This document shows, one piece after another, positions 11,826-60,932 of a DNA stretch of 64,000 bases. This DNA is from Amoebidium appalachense. Taxonomy: Eukaryota > Ichthyosporea. A program made the position numbers and the translations under genes. Under the pieces are notes generated by a model that was not told the origin of the DNA, made no database searches, and saw nothing but the letters and a program-made list of their open reading frames with translations. The stretch is from NCBI GenBank assembly GCA_963693365.1, contig CAVNZM010000008.1, forward strand, positions 9,424,001-9,488,000. Reading direction: 5' to 3'. Numbering within the stretch: position 1 is the stretch's first letter; each line of letters opens with the position of its first letter.

Positions 11826-13601
11826 CCCCCCCCCCCCCCCCCCCCCCCCCACCCCCCCTTTCCCTTCCATCAAATCATTTTGCGGTTGTTTTGTTTGGTT
11901 GAAGTCAACATTTGATATGTTCTTTAAACTGTTCAAACCGGCAAATTTCCCAAGATCGCGATCGACGTGTCACTTGTCGACATGGCCAAGTTTCTGCTGT
12001 AATGTGAGCATAAAGTTGATAAGAACTAGCCTATGAAAAGTTGCACTAAAGTAAAACAGTATTCATCCTTTGTTTTATGCAAAAAAACTTGAACTTTGTT
12101 CTAACACACGATACTTTGTATATAGTGTAACTACGAAGGGTGCTTGCCGGCTTGACGAGTCAATGTCGACATCCAAATGCTGTCAAATGCAAGCTTCTGA
12201 TTGGACCAATGTAAAATTGCAGAATATGATTGGCCGGCTCAGTCGACATTCGATGACAGCTCCATGATTTTCTCAAAATCTCGAAAGTCCCTTCAGAAAC
12301 AGATATAAAAGTACACGAAATAATGGTATTTTCCACCAACTTAGAAACATATGTAGGTAAGACATATACCTGTCGGCATATGCAATTTATTTGAGCTTTT
12401 TTTAATGATTTTGAGTCACAATAGAGTTGTCTAGAGCTGGCCGGCTGCCGGCCAAATCAATTAGTGCCGGCCCCAAGAGGTTAACGTATTCACCACTCAC
12501 CTCCAAAATCTCGTCACCAATATACACGCCCGAGTTGTAGGCCTTTCCAGAAGGGGAGAGCCCAGCAACGTACAGACCATTCCTTGCCCACTGGAGGTCA
12601 ATGCCAAGGTTGGTGGATGATCTTAGGCCACTGCAAACAGGCAGCTAAGTTAGTTTAATCAGGAGCTTCCTTGATCTTTTCCACAAAAGTTTTTAGTTCT
12701 GGCTGCTTGCAAAATACACTGGCTTGGCTGATGGCTTGTAATACCGTAGAGAAAAGATAAGCATGTTGAAAACACCATGTTGCTTGAACCACGGTCTAGA
12801 GAAAGCCTCCTCTGCTAGCGTATTTGGAGAATATGTCAGCCACTAGTGTTGTTTGCTATGTGAATGTTTGGTTCGAGTGGGTGAATCCGGTGATCCGCTT
12901 CGATAACGAACCTGGGGGTGGGGGGGGGGGGGGGGGGGGGGGGGGTTGGGGGGGGCGGGGGGAGGAAGAAAGAAAAGCAGTAGCACTGGTCTGCACTGTA
13001 TTTCGCCACACAGTCCTAGCACTTGTGGAAAAATATCATGAGTCGATACAAGGATATCATGCGTGTCATATATAGTTGAAAACTGCTAGAAAGCGGCTAC
13101 ATGAGAGTGAAAAGCGGTAAATGTCTCCATTCAGTCGGACACTTGCCAAAGTTTAACATTTTCAAGTCACCTGAAAGGTATGACAGAGGGGGTAGATTAC
13201 CATATCTCGACCTCACGGATGACTGGTTTCTGGACTTCAACCACTTGGGATGCTCCAGAGGGAAGGACCTGGACAGCAGCCGGAAGAGGTGTACGCCCCA
13301 TCTCTACAATGGATCCTCGTGTCCAGGAAAACAAAAAAGAACTGGCAATGCTTCCTTGGCAATGTGAGGACAAGGGTGGTTTCCGACTTGAATTCTTCCT
13401 TTAAATTTAGTGCTGCCTGTTGTGCTGATTGCTTGGTGTTTTGACACAAAGAAAGAGTGAAAGGCAGCAAAAAAATCCTGCATGGATACGTGTGTGTGTA
13501 CGCAGCCCTACTGCCATGCCAGCGCTCTGCAGGGTCACACACACTCCTGTTGACACAGACTCTGAGAGCTTACAGTTCTTGTGCACCTTTTCAACGCACA
13601 G
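7320..13601 (-). CDS. Two-PDZ-domain protein (5' end not found)
   Basis: Minus-strand exons in transcript order: 13601-13512, 13301-13201, 12630-12501, 10828-10764, 10057-9958, 9609-9540, 8243-8145 and 7462-7320 (TAG stop). All phases close, giving 265 residues from the first exon seen. PDZ1 covers about residues 58-140: LGIDLQ (carboxylate-loop equivalent), YVAGLSPSGKA, GDEILEINGTAM and MIVRGG. PDZ2 covers about 141-217: VAEVQPGSPASR, GQSIMAVNGKS and LELMLL. A short Ser/Arg-rich tail ending PSPSPLQ follows. PDZ domains bind C-terminal peptides and scaffold complexes, here probably cytosolic since no membrane segment is seen. The acceptor of the second exon is uncertain by a few codons. The first exon found opens with a leucine codon, so at least one more 5' exon is expected above 13601. 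No family name beyond PDZ can be given. Confidence 0.78.
7500..8065. repeat. C-rich, (CCA)n and G-rich tracts in the last PDZ-gene intron
   Basis: C-runs at 7588-7630 and 7707-7748 are followed by (CAC)n, (CA)n, an A/G-rich segment and a G-run near 8003-8027. No exon is seen between 7463 and 8144. Confidence 0.85.
8244..9539. repeat. C-run and G-rich tracts in a PDZ-gene intron
   Basis: A C-run of about 45 lies at 8327-8367. A complex stretch at 8390-8480 has no supported exon. C-rich sequence at 8500-8560, an A/G-rich segment at 8560-8640, a T-run and G-run at 8867-8921 and long G-rich sequence at 9070-9490 with (GA)n follow. Confidence 0.85.
10829..12286. repeat. (GT)n, (CT)n and C-run arrays in the longest PDZ-gene intron
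   Basis: Interrupted (GT)n with GC patches spans 11036-11160, then about 33 pure GT units run to 11226. C-runs alternate with (CT)n over 11647-11850. Complex sequence fills 11870-12286, including paired inverted CCAAT motifs near 12200, with no exon found. Confidence 0.85.
12287..12483 (+). repeat. Dispersed repeat family A, copy 1
   Basis: About 200 bases, from CCCTTCAGAA through a TATGTAGGTAAGACAT core to GAGCTGGCCGGCTGCCGGCC and a final AAGAGGTTAA. The same series appears in reverse complement at 49912-50125 in a GMP synthase intron. Copy 1 ends 17 bases from the splice donor of the PDZ exon 12501-12630. Confidence 0.75.
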
Positions 13602-14568
13602 CTACTGGCCAAACGACGGTCAAATTCACTTCTTCTCAATGGGTTTTCCATTCGATTTTGCACTTGGGGATCTCAAATAGTGAGCAAAGCCTCTTGATAG
13701 GAGTGGTCTGCATTTGAATGGGCTATGTTTATAGCAAACGGGGCTACTGAAGGCCTAAAAGCTCAGGTAATTAGCTAATGGTCTATCAATTGAGTGCCCC
13801 ATAATTTGTTTTTTTCTGCATGCAAACAGCATAAATACGCAAACGAAGACTTTATCTTTCGAATTCAATGCATGGCAGATAAATGCACATGTGTGGATGT
13901 GCGAGTGTGTGTGTGTGCGTGTGTGTGTCTTCGCCGATTTCTCTCTCTTGTCTGAGAGCATGCACGCGTTATCTAAATTTGTGCCGTTTCTATATTTAGA
14001 CTCAACTGGGGTGTTTCACCTGGTTTCATGCCGACTGCGCGTGCGCGCGCCACGTGATTGTCCATGAGCCTCCATATGTCGCCATCAGGGAAAATCAACA
14101 TGAATCGTCATCAGGGTGCGCACCGGACGCATCGCAAGCATTTAAACATAGCTTTAAATGGTTATAAAATTACGATGGTATGATTCGCTACGCAGGCACC
14201 CATTTACGCAAAATTGTACGATTTTGCGATTGGGGGGTGGAGCATCATGCATGCACGTGATTTTCGAGCCCTCGACAAACTTGGAAAGACGGTGCACTGA
14301 AAACGGTGAAACTAGCGAAGTGAAGAATTGGGTTATGAAAGAACATTGGGTTATTACTGGGCGCTCCTTGTATAGAGCCAATAAAGACGGGGATAAGAGC
14401 AAATTGCCACGAATTATTGCCGTTCATCCTTAGTTTAGCGGGGCACAGGCGCTGCAGCAGATCTCGAGCAGCAATTTGTGGGGCTCAAACCTTTGTGGGC
14501 AACCTGGCCACACGGCAATTGCCTTTAGGTCTCGCTGAGACCGGAATTTTCCTAGATCTTCTTTGAAA
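13602..14568. other. Spacer between divergent PDZ and Tcd genes
   Basis: Complex, low-repeat sequence that should hold the Tcd promoter and the unidentified 5' exons of the PDZ gene. A 91-codon open frame on + (14158-14433) has no recognisable motif and no splice support, so it is not called. No TATA box is evident upstream of 14569. Confidence 0.5.
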
Positions 14569-29242
<14,674 letters not shown>

Positions 29243-29514
29243 TGCTGCGCCCCGCAGAATCTAGAGATTTACTTGGTGATTTATTGTTTCTTTTCAGTCG
29301 GGATTTTGAATGACTGGTTGGGGTGGAATAAAAGAGGTGTGTGTTTGTGTGTGTGCGTGTGTGTTTGGGGGGAAGGGGGTGATTGGACGATATCGCAGAC
29401 TGAGTGCCATCCTCGATATACTCATTTGATTCAAATTCTGCATGTGCAGTTACTACATGAATAGGTGGACTGGTTGCTTTCTGAATTTCTGCTTTTTTAT
29501 TTTTTCATTTTTTT

Positions 29515-29566
<52 letters not shown>

Positions 29567-29904
29567 GGAGGAGAAATAGTCACTAATGAGGCAAACTAAT
29601 TGGCATCATTTAAAATATGTACGATATGTACATCAATGACATGACAACGACAAGCTTAAATGCCCGTATTTTAACATTCTAGCGCTCTTCTGGTTTTCAC
29701 GCCCTGTCCCAGATCTAACAAATACATGTTACCCAATCATTGTAACTGTTGCATGTGCACGCGACTCACTCTGTAACTGTTGCATGTGCACGCGACTCAC
29801 TCATGGGTGGCTGTGCAATGGACCCCCCCCCCCCCCCAACGGCCAGCCGTGACCCCCCCCCCCCCCCCCCAAAAAAAAAAAATAAATAAAAAAAATTGGC
29901 CAGG

Positions 29905-29939
<35 letters not shown>

Positions 29940-30575
29940 TCACTGATGCACATTCGTTTGCTTCATGATCATATGGCGATACATAGGCGATGGTTGTTTG
30001 TTTGGCCCCTTTCTGTGACGTAATGGTTTGATGTCGTCATTGTACCATGCCGGCCGCTATTGTAAACGGCAAGATCTCATTTATGATATCTAGCAAATCA
30101 ACAGCCGGCACCGCGCATGCGTCTTTTTGCTTCGCTGCTTTTTGCCTTCCTAGCTAGTATAGAAAGAGTAGGAGCCGGTGGGGCCCCCGTGTCGACATAC
30201 AAAGCATATATCGTGGCAGTTTTTATTGTTGTTATTGTTATTTTTGGTTCAACTTTAAGGCGTTTAGGCCAAACGAGAATACACTACTCACGAGTCTCAG
30301 AGCTACTATTCTCTGCTGTCCAATCAGTTCGCTCGGGGTCGATCCCTTTTGTCAGCCGCGTGGTAGTGTGTGGAATGCAAAAATGTTTTTTTTTTTGCTT
30401 TTCATGATCACTGGTCAACAAAATTGACTGACTGAGCAAAGCACAACTGACTGAGCAGCAGTTGCCAACCGTTTGCAGGACCAGAGTAATAATATTAGGA
30501 ATTTCACACGCTCGACCGTTTGGACAAAGCGTTAGGCTGAGTACCTTCTCGCTTAGGGAGATCTGATCCTCCAAG
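29243..30575. other. Intergenic region between Tcd and GH15-like genes
   Basis: Holds the Tcd 3' end (AATAAA at 29327), a T-run and G-run of about 40 at 29507-29563, a perfect 31-bp tandem duplication at 29741-29802, a C-run passing into an A-run at 29853-29893, and complex sequence at 29950-30575 that should carry the promoter of the next gene. A 96-codon open frame at 30117-30407 is not called, for want of any motif. Confidence 0.6.
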
Positions 30576-32045
30576 ATGATTCCCAAAACAGCATCTGTTC
30601 CCGTATTCACCCAAACACCCAAAGTTGTTTACAACAACCCAGAGATACGCAAGCTCCTCAAACCAGAACCGGAAGACACTCCCTACACTCCAGAGGACAT
30701 CACCGCCATATGGACCCTTCTGGAGTCCAAAAATGCACTCACTTTCCCTACCATTGCTCAGCGCGGCCTGTTTTGTGCGGCGCTTTCCGAAGAGGGCGAC
30801 GAAAACTATACCGGGTACCAGAACGTGTGGGTGAGAGACAACATCTACATCGCCTACGCACATCTAACCACCGGTCAGCCTAAAATGGCAGTTGCCGTTG
30901 TGAAAGATATTGTGGCATTTTGGTCCGCCCACCGCCGGCGCTTCATCGATTGCATTAACGGGCGGGCCGATCCAGAGGACGTTATGCAACGGCCACACAT
31001 TCGCTTCAACGGGCACGATTTAGATGAGAACAGTGAGACGTGGTCGCACGCACAAAACGACGCCATCGGCTACTTTCTATGGCTAACATGCATGCTGGGG
31101 CGAAAGGGATTAATCGACTGCTGTGGAGACAAAATCGTGGATCTTCTCGTTCTGGTTTCTCTCTACCTGGACGTCGTAAGTTACTGGGATGACAAAGACA
31201 ACGGCCACTGGGAAGAGGTGAGGAAGCTTCAGGCATCAAGCGTCGGAGCGGTAGTGGCGGGAATGCACGAACTCCATCTCCTTCTGAAGGAAAGCGTGGA
31301 GTTTTCGGCTGCGTTCGGGCATGCATATGCGGCGGCGCTGTTTTTCATCATCCCGAAGAAGTCTCTCCACCTTCCGGAAGATCCTTTGGAGTTCGTCGAG
31401 CACACGGAGGCACGTGGTCGCACTGCGCTCGAGGCCATTCTACCGTACGAGTCACGTGACGAGGGTGCGGAGAGGGTTACGGACGGGGCGCTCCTTTACC
31501 TTGTCTACCCTCTGCAAGTCGTCGAGGGGGACATGGCGCGGCAGATTGTGCAGGATGTAGTCAACATGCTGGCCGGAGACTATGGTATCCGTCGCTATAC
31601 CGGTGACTCCTATTGGATGGCAGACTACAAGACCCTCTTTTCCGAGGAGAACCGCACGGCCGATTTCAGCCACGACATGAGCCAACGTGATAAGCTGCTC
31701 AAGCCGGGTGAAGAGGCCCAATGGTGTATATTCGACTCGATCATTTCGGCAATCTGCGGGAAATGGGCACTCACCGCATCTTCACCGGAGGAAAAGTCTG
31801 AGTTTATCAAAATGCAATCACTGTTCTTCGATCGGGCGGTCGGGCAAGTTACGGGACCCGACTGTGCCTTCGGCGCGTACAAATGCCCGGAATCGTACTA
31901 CCTCGAGAAGGGCAAGTATGTGGTGAACGATATTTGCCCACTTCTGTGGACACAGGCAAATCTGCTCATTGCACTTCACTACATGAAGTTGACTGTGGGA
32001 GGGGCACCTCCAGGTGAGGCCCCCGTCAACGGCCACCTGAACTAG
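30576..32045 (+). CDS. GH15 / phosphorylase-kinase-alpha-like (alpha/alpha)6 protein, intronless
   Basis: One uninterrupted frame of 489 residues from ATG at 30576 to TAG. Seen: WVRDN (85-89), RPHIRFNG (139-146), HAQNDAIGYFLW (158-169), WDDKDNGHWEEVRK (204-217) and SSVGAV, the signature series of the glucoamylase-type fold shared by GH15 enzymes and the regulatory alpha/beta subunits of phosphorylase kinase. The likely role is hydrolysis or binding of alpha-glucans; no starch-binding module, signal peptide or membrane segment is seen, so it is predicted cytosolic. The acidic HWEE segment could hold the general acid, but I cannot confirm the catalytic pair without alignment. It is the only long protein gene here without introns. 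Its nearest relatives, from memory of the family, include bacterial proteins of similar length, so transfer or retroposition is possible. Confidence 0.85.
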   Translation: MIPKTASVPVFTQTPKVVYNNPEIRKLLKPEPEDTPYTPEDITAIWTLLESKNALTFPTIAQRGLFCAALSEEGDENYTGYQNVWVRDNIYIAYAHLTTGQPKMAVAVVKDIVAFWSAHRRRFIDCINGRADPEDVMQRPHIRFNGHDLDENSETWSHAQNDAIGYFLWLTCMLGRKGLIDCCGDKIVDLLVLVSLYLDVVSYWDDKDNGHWEEVRKLQASSVGAVVAGMHELHLLLKESVEFSAAFGHAYAAALFFIIPKKSLHLPEDPLEFVEHTEARGRTALEAILPYESRDEGAERVTDGALLYLVYPLQVVEGDMARQIVQDVVNMLAGDYGIRRYTGDSYWMADYKTLFSEENRTADFSHDMSQRDKLLKPGEEAQWCIFDSIISAICGKWALTASSPEEKSEFIKMQSLFFDRAVGQVTGPDCAFGAYKCPESYYLEKGKYVVNDICPLLWTQANLLIALHYMKLTVGGAPPGEAPVNGHLN

Positions 32046-32855
32046 AGTCTCGACTTCAGTTGTGTCAGGGGGTAGGTGACTTTTGGTGGCAAAACGCTAT
32101 TGAGAGGAAAAGGGCAGAGGGTTGGGGTAGCGCGTGTGTGGGTGTGTCGGGCAGGGGTGGGGGTGGGGCGTGCGTGTGGAAAGGGGGCGGAGGGGGGAAG
32201 AGAGGGGGGGGGGAAGGGGGGAGACATAGAGAAAACATCGAGGTGATGTAGGATATAACCACAGCACTTTAAGAGCAGGTAATTTATAAATAATGCTAAT
32301 TGCAGTTATCAGTAGCCTTTAGTTAGTGTTGTTGGAGAAAATGGGCAGCCGCATGTAGGGAAGCAAGCGAAGGTGGGTTCCATTGTTTCCATTTATTTAT
32401 GACTTAAAGGTATAACCACCGTGAATTCCGCCCTAGGAAACCGGAACTAATAGCTAAATTAATTTAGCAGATAATCTGAACGGACTACTACAGTAACACA
32501 AACACATAATTGCTGTCGTTTGCAGTAAAAACAACAGTTTTCATTATCAGCCGCCTCCGTGCACCTGAACAGTGCTTTGTCGGACAGCAAGCCCCTATAG
32601 TATTCTGCACCGTACATCTGGTTAACGCAAGTTATGTGTGTATACTAGCTGTTCGTGTTTATAAGAACTGCAAACAGTGTGCACTTGTATGTGTTGGATT
32701 CACATAGGAAGTCCCCTCGTGAGTGTGGGCCAGTGTTTGGGCCCCCACTGGTTTACGTGTGAAAGAAAGACCCGGTTTCCACAAACATTAATCAGGTGCG
32801 ACTTGAGGCTTGGCCATCTACATTAATGATGTATGAAATTGCAACTGTATAATGC

Positions 32856-32917
32856 ATGCACAACAAGGCCTCCTAAATAGCACACCGGTGTGCTATTTAG
32901 GAGGCCTTGATGCACAA
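32856..32917. mobile_element. 46-bp perfect palindrome flanked by 8-bp direct repeats (minimal MITE-like insertion)
   Basis: The palindrome at 32864-32909 has 23-bp arms with no spacer. Each arm starts CAAGGCCTCCTAAATAGCAC. The octamer ATGCACAA abuts it exactly on the left (32856-32863) and on the right (32910-32917). An 8-bp target duplication and a CA..G terminus are features of hAT transposons. It may be two terminal repeats joined back to back. A diverged half copy lies near 61801-61826. Confidence 0.8.
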
Positions 32918-33029
32918 TCCCCATAGCTTCCCCTGCAGGGCTCGCAGCAGTCAACTTTCGAAGGCTCTTTTTTGTTGTTGTTGTCATTCAAAAAGTTCGC
33001 CAGGCCGTTACGCCGGTTACGGACGTTGG

Positions 33030-33135
33030 CCAATGGGCCGTTTTCTGTTCTCGCTTCCGATTGGTTCAAATAGCACCAGTTGATAACCAATCAAAACGAT
33101 GAACATAGGGATTAGATCTGATATACTATTGGTTA
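33030..33135. promoter_or_regulatory. Cluster of CCAAT / ATTGG motifs
   Basis: Four motifs occur within about 105 bases: CCAAT near 33031, ATTGG near 33060, CCAAT near 33088 and ATTGG near 33130. This resembles an NF-Y-type promoter, but no start codon or TATA box can be tied to it. Confidence 0.4.
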
Positions 33136-33563
33136 AAATCGCACCGCTTTAATCCCCCCAACTTCTCTGTAGGTGGGGCGAAACAAATAATCATGAAGTT
33201 TCGAATACTCCAAAAATCATCATATCATCATTATCAAATTATGGCCTTGTGGGGAGCCACGCGAAATCAGAATTTGGCTGCACTTATAGACTTTAATTTA
33301 ACTTCATTGTTTGTCGAATTAACTACAAACTTAGGTAGTTGATAAGAATATTGTAATTATTCAATAATAATATAATATTGTGTCAAAACACCGAACTTGG
33401 TTACCGCCCCACGAGGGGAGTGTTGAGAGATCACCGTTTGAATCCGTTTCAGATAGTGCACACGCCGGCCGGCACCTTGAAGTTGGCAACAAAGTTTCCA
33501 AAGCCCGGGCCGCAAGTCACTCAGTGACTTTCACGTATACGTTTCTACCGTGCATGCAGTCAT

Positions 33564-33742
33564 ACCTCTAGGTAAATATTCTCAAGATATGGAACCTCTG
33601 AAGCAGAAAGTAGAGTGAAAGGATGACCACTGACAGGCGTGGCTGATGCTGAGATGATTACGGTGGGGATGTGAGTGGTACCGGTCACCATACTGAAAGC
33701 ATACTGAATGTAATATGTAGTAATCCCAGCTGCAGAAAAGGC
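33564..33742 (-). CDS. Possible internal exon, unassigned
   Basis: A minus-strand frame runs from a TTTTCTGCAG acceptor near 33743 to a GAG/GTATGA donor near 33564, reading GITTYYIQYAF, then MVTGTTHIPTVIISASATPV and LLSASEVPY. Composition is protein-like and slightly reminiscent of an extracellular beta-sandwich strand pattern. No neighbouring exon was found, so this could be chance. Confidence 0.25.
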
Positions 33743-33862
33743 AGTAAATGGCATTGAGCTAGCACTGTTAGGCATAGGCTAAATCGAAGATCTCTAGAGC
33801 AACGTTGATCAAAGGTCATCGTGCACGGATGACTGCGTGGTTGCAGCCACAATGCACCCTGA

Positions 33863-34285
33863 TTGAGCTGTTCCGCCTCTGAATTTCATTTTAGAGGACG
33901 TAAGGAAACCAATTGTCGTTACAAAGGGAACATTCCAAAAGTTTCCTGGGAACGATGTACAAATAGATGCCTAGAGGTTCCTCGGTGCAGTAGCCAACTA
34001 CAAGGTATGTCACAACGAGGCATCTCTGTTGAATCAAACCACTGTGTCGTGAATGGTGTTGGTCTCAACCCAAAACATCTGTACGTCAACAATCCCTCTA
34101 GATCCGGTTCTCATCGGGTAGCATGTGCTACTTTTGGGGATTTATTAATGAGAGGACACAAAATACTGAAGATGTACTATTTTTGTTTTTGCTTTATGTC
34201 TTCTTGGCACCAGCTAGAGTCCTTATGGGATTTCAGTCCGTCTCTTGTTGGATCTGCCCGTATAACCACAGTATACTCGCTATAA
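33863..34285 (+). CDS. Cysteine-containing open frame, possible gene fragment
   Basis: An open plus-strand frame ends with TAA at 34285. It includes an acceptor-like TTTTAG at 33892 and a donor-like GTATGT at 34013. The part between reads ETNCRYKGN, WERCTNRCLEVPRCSSQ; farther on are ESNHCVVNG and HRVACA. Cysteine spacing is loosely like PAN/apple modules of secreted proteins, but that is weak. It could be a single exon of an unrecognised gene or a decayed fragment. Confidence 0.3.
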   Translation: MSCSASEFHFRGRKETNCRYKGNIPKVSWERCTNRCLEVPRCSSQLQGMSQRGISVESNHCVVNGVGLNPKHLYVNNPSRSGSHRVACATFGDLLMRGHKILKMYYFCFCFMSSWHQLESLWDFSPSLVGSARITTVYSL

Positions 34286-34386
34286 GGTTTCTTCAACACC
34301 TGACTCGCACCATCTAAAACCTAAACTCACGTGGTACTTATGCCCCCCTTTTTTCAACAGGGAGAAAAAAACTAAAATTCTTGAAA

Positions 34387-42560
<8,174 letters not shown>

Positions 42561-43340
42561 AAATCCGGAAAATTGAAACAGAAAATACGGGGGTTTGGTG
42601 CACCTATAACAGTTCTTTCGCTAGTCTGCCGAACAACTCGACGAATGTGACCCTGCATCCCGCAATGATGGGTTGCTATATGTATGTGCCAAAAATAGGC
42701 AAACTGTTGGGATGGTGTACCGTGAATGATATGACTTCATTAATTGGCCCATGTTCCTCATTCATTGTTTTCTTCGCTGCCATGCTTGTTTCGCTCATTC
42801 CTATTTTATTCCAAAGAAATTTTGGAAGCGGGGAGAAGGGGAGGGGGGGGGGGGGAGGGAGGGAGGGGGGGGGGGGGGGGAGGAGGGGCAGTATATCCTA
42901 AAATGACAGCCGATACGTATGTATTTCGTGGTATGCGTTGCCAAACGGTTGTTGTTGATAGCCTTTTTGAAGGGGGGGGGGGGGGGGGGGGGGGGGGGGG
43001 ATCCCTGAATGAACTTTTTTATGTATGTCATTAGTTTAACATGACGGCTTGCATCCGGGGGTACTCTATGAGTATGTATGGGGTCAATACGACCAAATGG
43101 CATAAACTGCCTTATAGAGGCAAGGGCTTTTTTATATTAAAGAGTATAGCAGACTGTGTCCAATGACCGTTATTCACGTGGTTTATGTACAATACTGATA
43201 TTATGTATATGTATAAAATAAACTGGAGTGCAGATCATCCGGCCCGGTGTGTCTGTGTGTGGCTGTGGCCGTGTGAAATATACACATACGTAAGTGCCAC
43301 GATGTGTCTGAGTGCCACCGTGACCGTGTGTGCGCGCACA

Positions 43341-43397
<57 letters not shown>

Positions 43398-43912
43398 TTG
43401 GGTGTGTGGGGGCAATGGGTGGATTGGGGGGGGGAGAGGCGGGGGGGGGGAGGGGGGGGGGGGCTCATGTGTGTGTGTGCTTGTGTATGACACTCAGTGT
43501 GTGTTATGGCATGCGTGGGTGCGGGTGTGTGGATGTGTGGGTGTGTGTGTATGTGGGGGCAGGGGGGGGGGGCCGGGTGGGGATGGGGGTGGGTGTCTGT
43601 CACAATCATTATGTGACTGTGGGTTCTCCTAACAAGCCATTCCTGATCACATTCTTATATTAGCATGTTACTAATTGAAGGTATGTCAATGTTAGTTTTC
43701 ACTGTATTAGATGTGATCTCAGTTCTACATATTCTTTGAAAGCGTGTTAATACCGGGGCAATGTTTGTATTAGCAGTATATTTAAAGGGTTCTGCAGGAA
43801 ATCAAAGCAGCTAGCTTAGTAAATAACGAAAAATTACAGTTTTTCATAAAGTTAAAATGAAGAAACTCATATAATTATTAGATCGCAGTGTTTTTACGGT
43901 TACAGCAACGTA

Positions 43913-43948
<36 letters not shown>

Positions 43949-44077
43949 ACAAAAAAACAAAAAACAAAAACAAAAAAAAACTACCATCACAACACGGAAG
44001 ACTAGGAAAGGCGGGAGGGCGGGAGGGAGGGCGGGCGGGCGGGCGGGCGAGCGGGCGGAGGGAGCAGAGGAGGAGGA

Positions 44078-44145
<68 letters not shown>

Positions 44146-44372
44146 GGGGGGGAGGGGGGGGGGGGGGAGGGATTTTAAAGTCTTAAAAAGCAAGAGAGTG
44201 TGCCCAGAACGCACCACACATGATAGACAAGCGCAACAATTAGCAATTTAAGAAATATAATTATGTAACCACGAGGGAAAAAACTTCACAAAAATTACAT
44301 TTCGTGGCTGGGAGGGAAGGTGCGCACATCAATTGATTCGAAGGGTGACAGTTACAAAAAAGAAAAAAAAGT
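42561..44372. other. 3' region of CRAL-TRIO gene and spacer to tRNA-His
   Basis: A 114-codon frame overlaps the stop at 42557 and includes a hydrophobic FIVFFAAMLVSLIPILF stretch; it is probably untranslated. G-runs lie at 42847-42880 and 42974-43000, (GT)n at 43342-43396, G-rich sequence at 43428-43463, a C-run then A-rich sequence at 43914-43980, and a very long G-run with single A breaks at 44081-44170. AATAAA is at 43217-43222. Confidence 0.6.
44356..44370 (-). terminator. RNA polymerase III terminator of tRNA-His
   Basis: On the minus strand an eight-T run starts three bases after the discriminator base, followed by C and six more T. Confidence 0.85.
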
Positions 44373-44444
44373 TGCCCGGACAGAGATTCGAACTCCGGTT
44401 ACTACGGCCACAACGTAGGGTCCTAACCACTAGACGATCCGAGC
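44373..44444 (-). tRNA. tRNA-His (anticodon GTG)
   Basis: The minus strand folds as a complete 72-nt cloverleaf without intron. Acceptor stem GCTCGGA pairs with TCCGGGC, followed by discriminator A. The D arm holds TAGTGGTTAG. The anticodon arm is CTACG-TTGTGGC-CGTAG with anticodon GTG. The T arm has loop TTCGAAT on a five-pair stem. No CCA is encoded, as expected for eukaryotes. Internal A and B boxes are intact. Confidence 0.93.
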
Positions 44445-44827
44445 TCATGTTCACCGTCGATCCATCTTACGGGATATATCCCTTTTTCGATTAGTAGAGA
44501 AAGCATGCACGTGCACATGTACCACAAAAAGTGGGCACTGGGTGGTACGTATCTGACCAATCAGACAAGTAAAAGGGTGCATTCTCAGCTAATCAAAACA
44601 ACTCCGTGTGATCCTGTCTATATTTAGCAACACACAAGTACTTAAGAATCTAAAAATAACCCACGGATTTATCTTGGCCCACTGTCACGTGTAAATTTGG
44701 CGCGCTTTTGATGTGACTCGATCGAGGAAAGACAAAGTGTGCATGTGCGTACACACACACACACACACTCACACACTCACAACAGTTGAGGGCATTAGGG
44801 TAAAGGCGGTGTCAAGAAAACGCAAGC
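44445..44827 (+). promoter_or_regulatory. Divergent spacer between tRNA-His and GMP synthase
   Basis: 383 bases contain CCAAT at about 44555 and a short (CA)n at 44751-44768. No TATA box was found near the GMP synthase start. It must carry the upstream elements of GMP synthase, very close to a polymerase III gene. Confidence 0.5.

Positions 44828-60932
<16,105 letters not shown>

Larger units (their letters stand above)
32046..33562. other. Intergenic region downstream of the GH15-like gene
   Basis: G-rich sequence at 32150-32225, then mostly complex AT-richer DNA. Contains the perfect 46-bp palindrome at 32864-32909 and a cluster of CCAAT/ATTGG motifs at 33030-33135. No exon with a recognisable motif. 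Confidence 0.6.

Noticed and set aside
13180-13404. Plus-strand open frame beginning MTEGVDYHIS
   Set aside because: It is the antisense shadow of the minus-strand PDZ-gene exon 13301-13201, which joins in phase to the PDZ1 exon.
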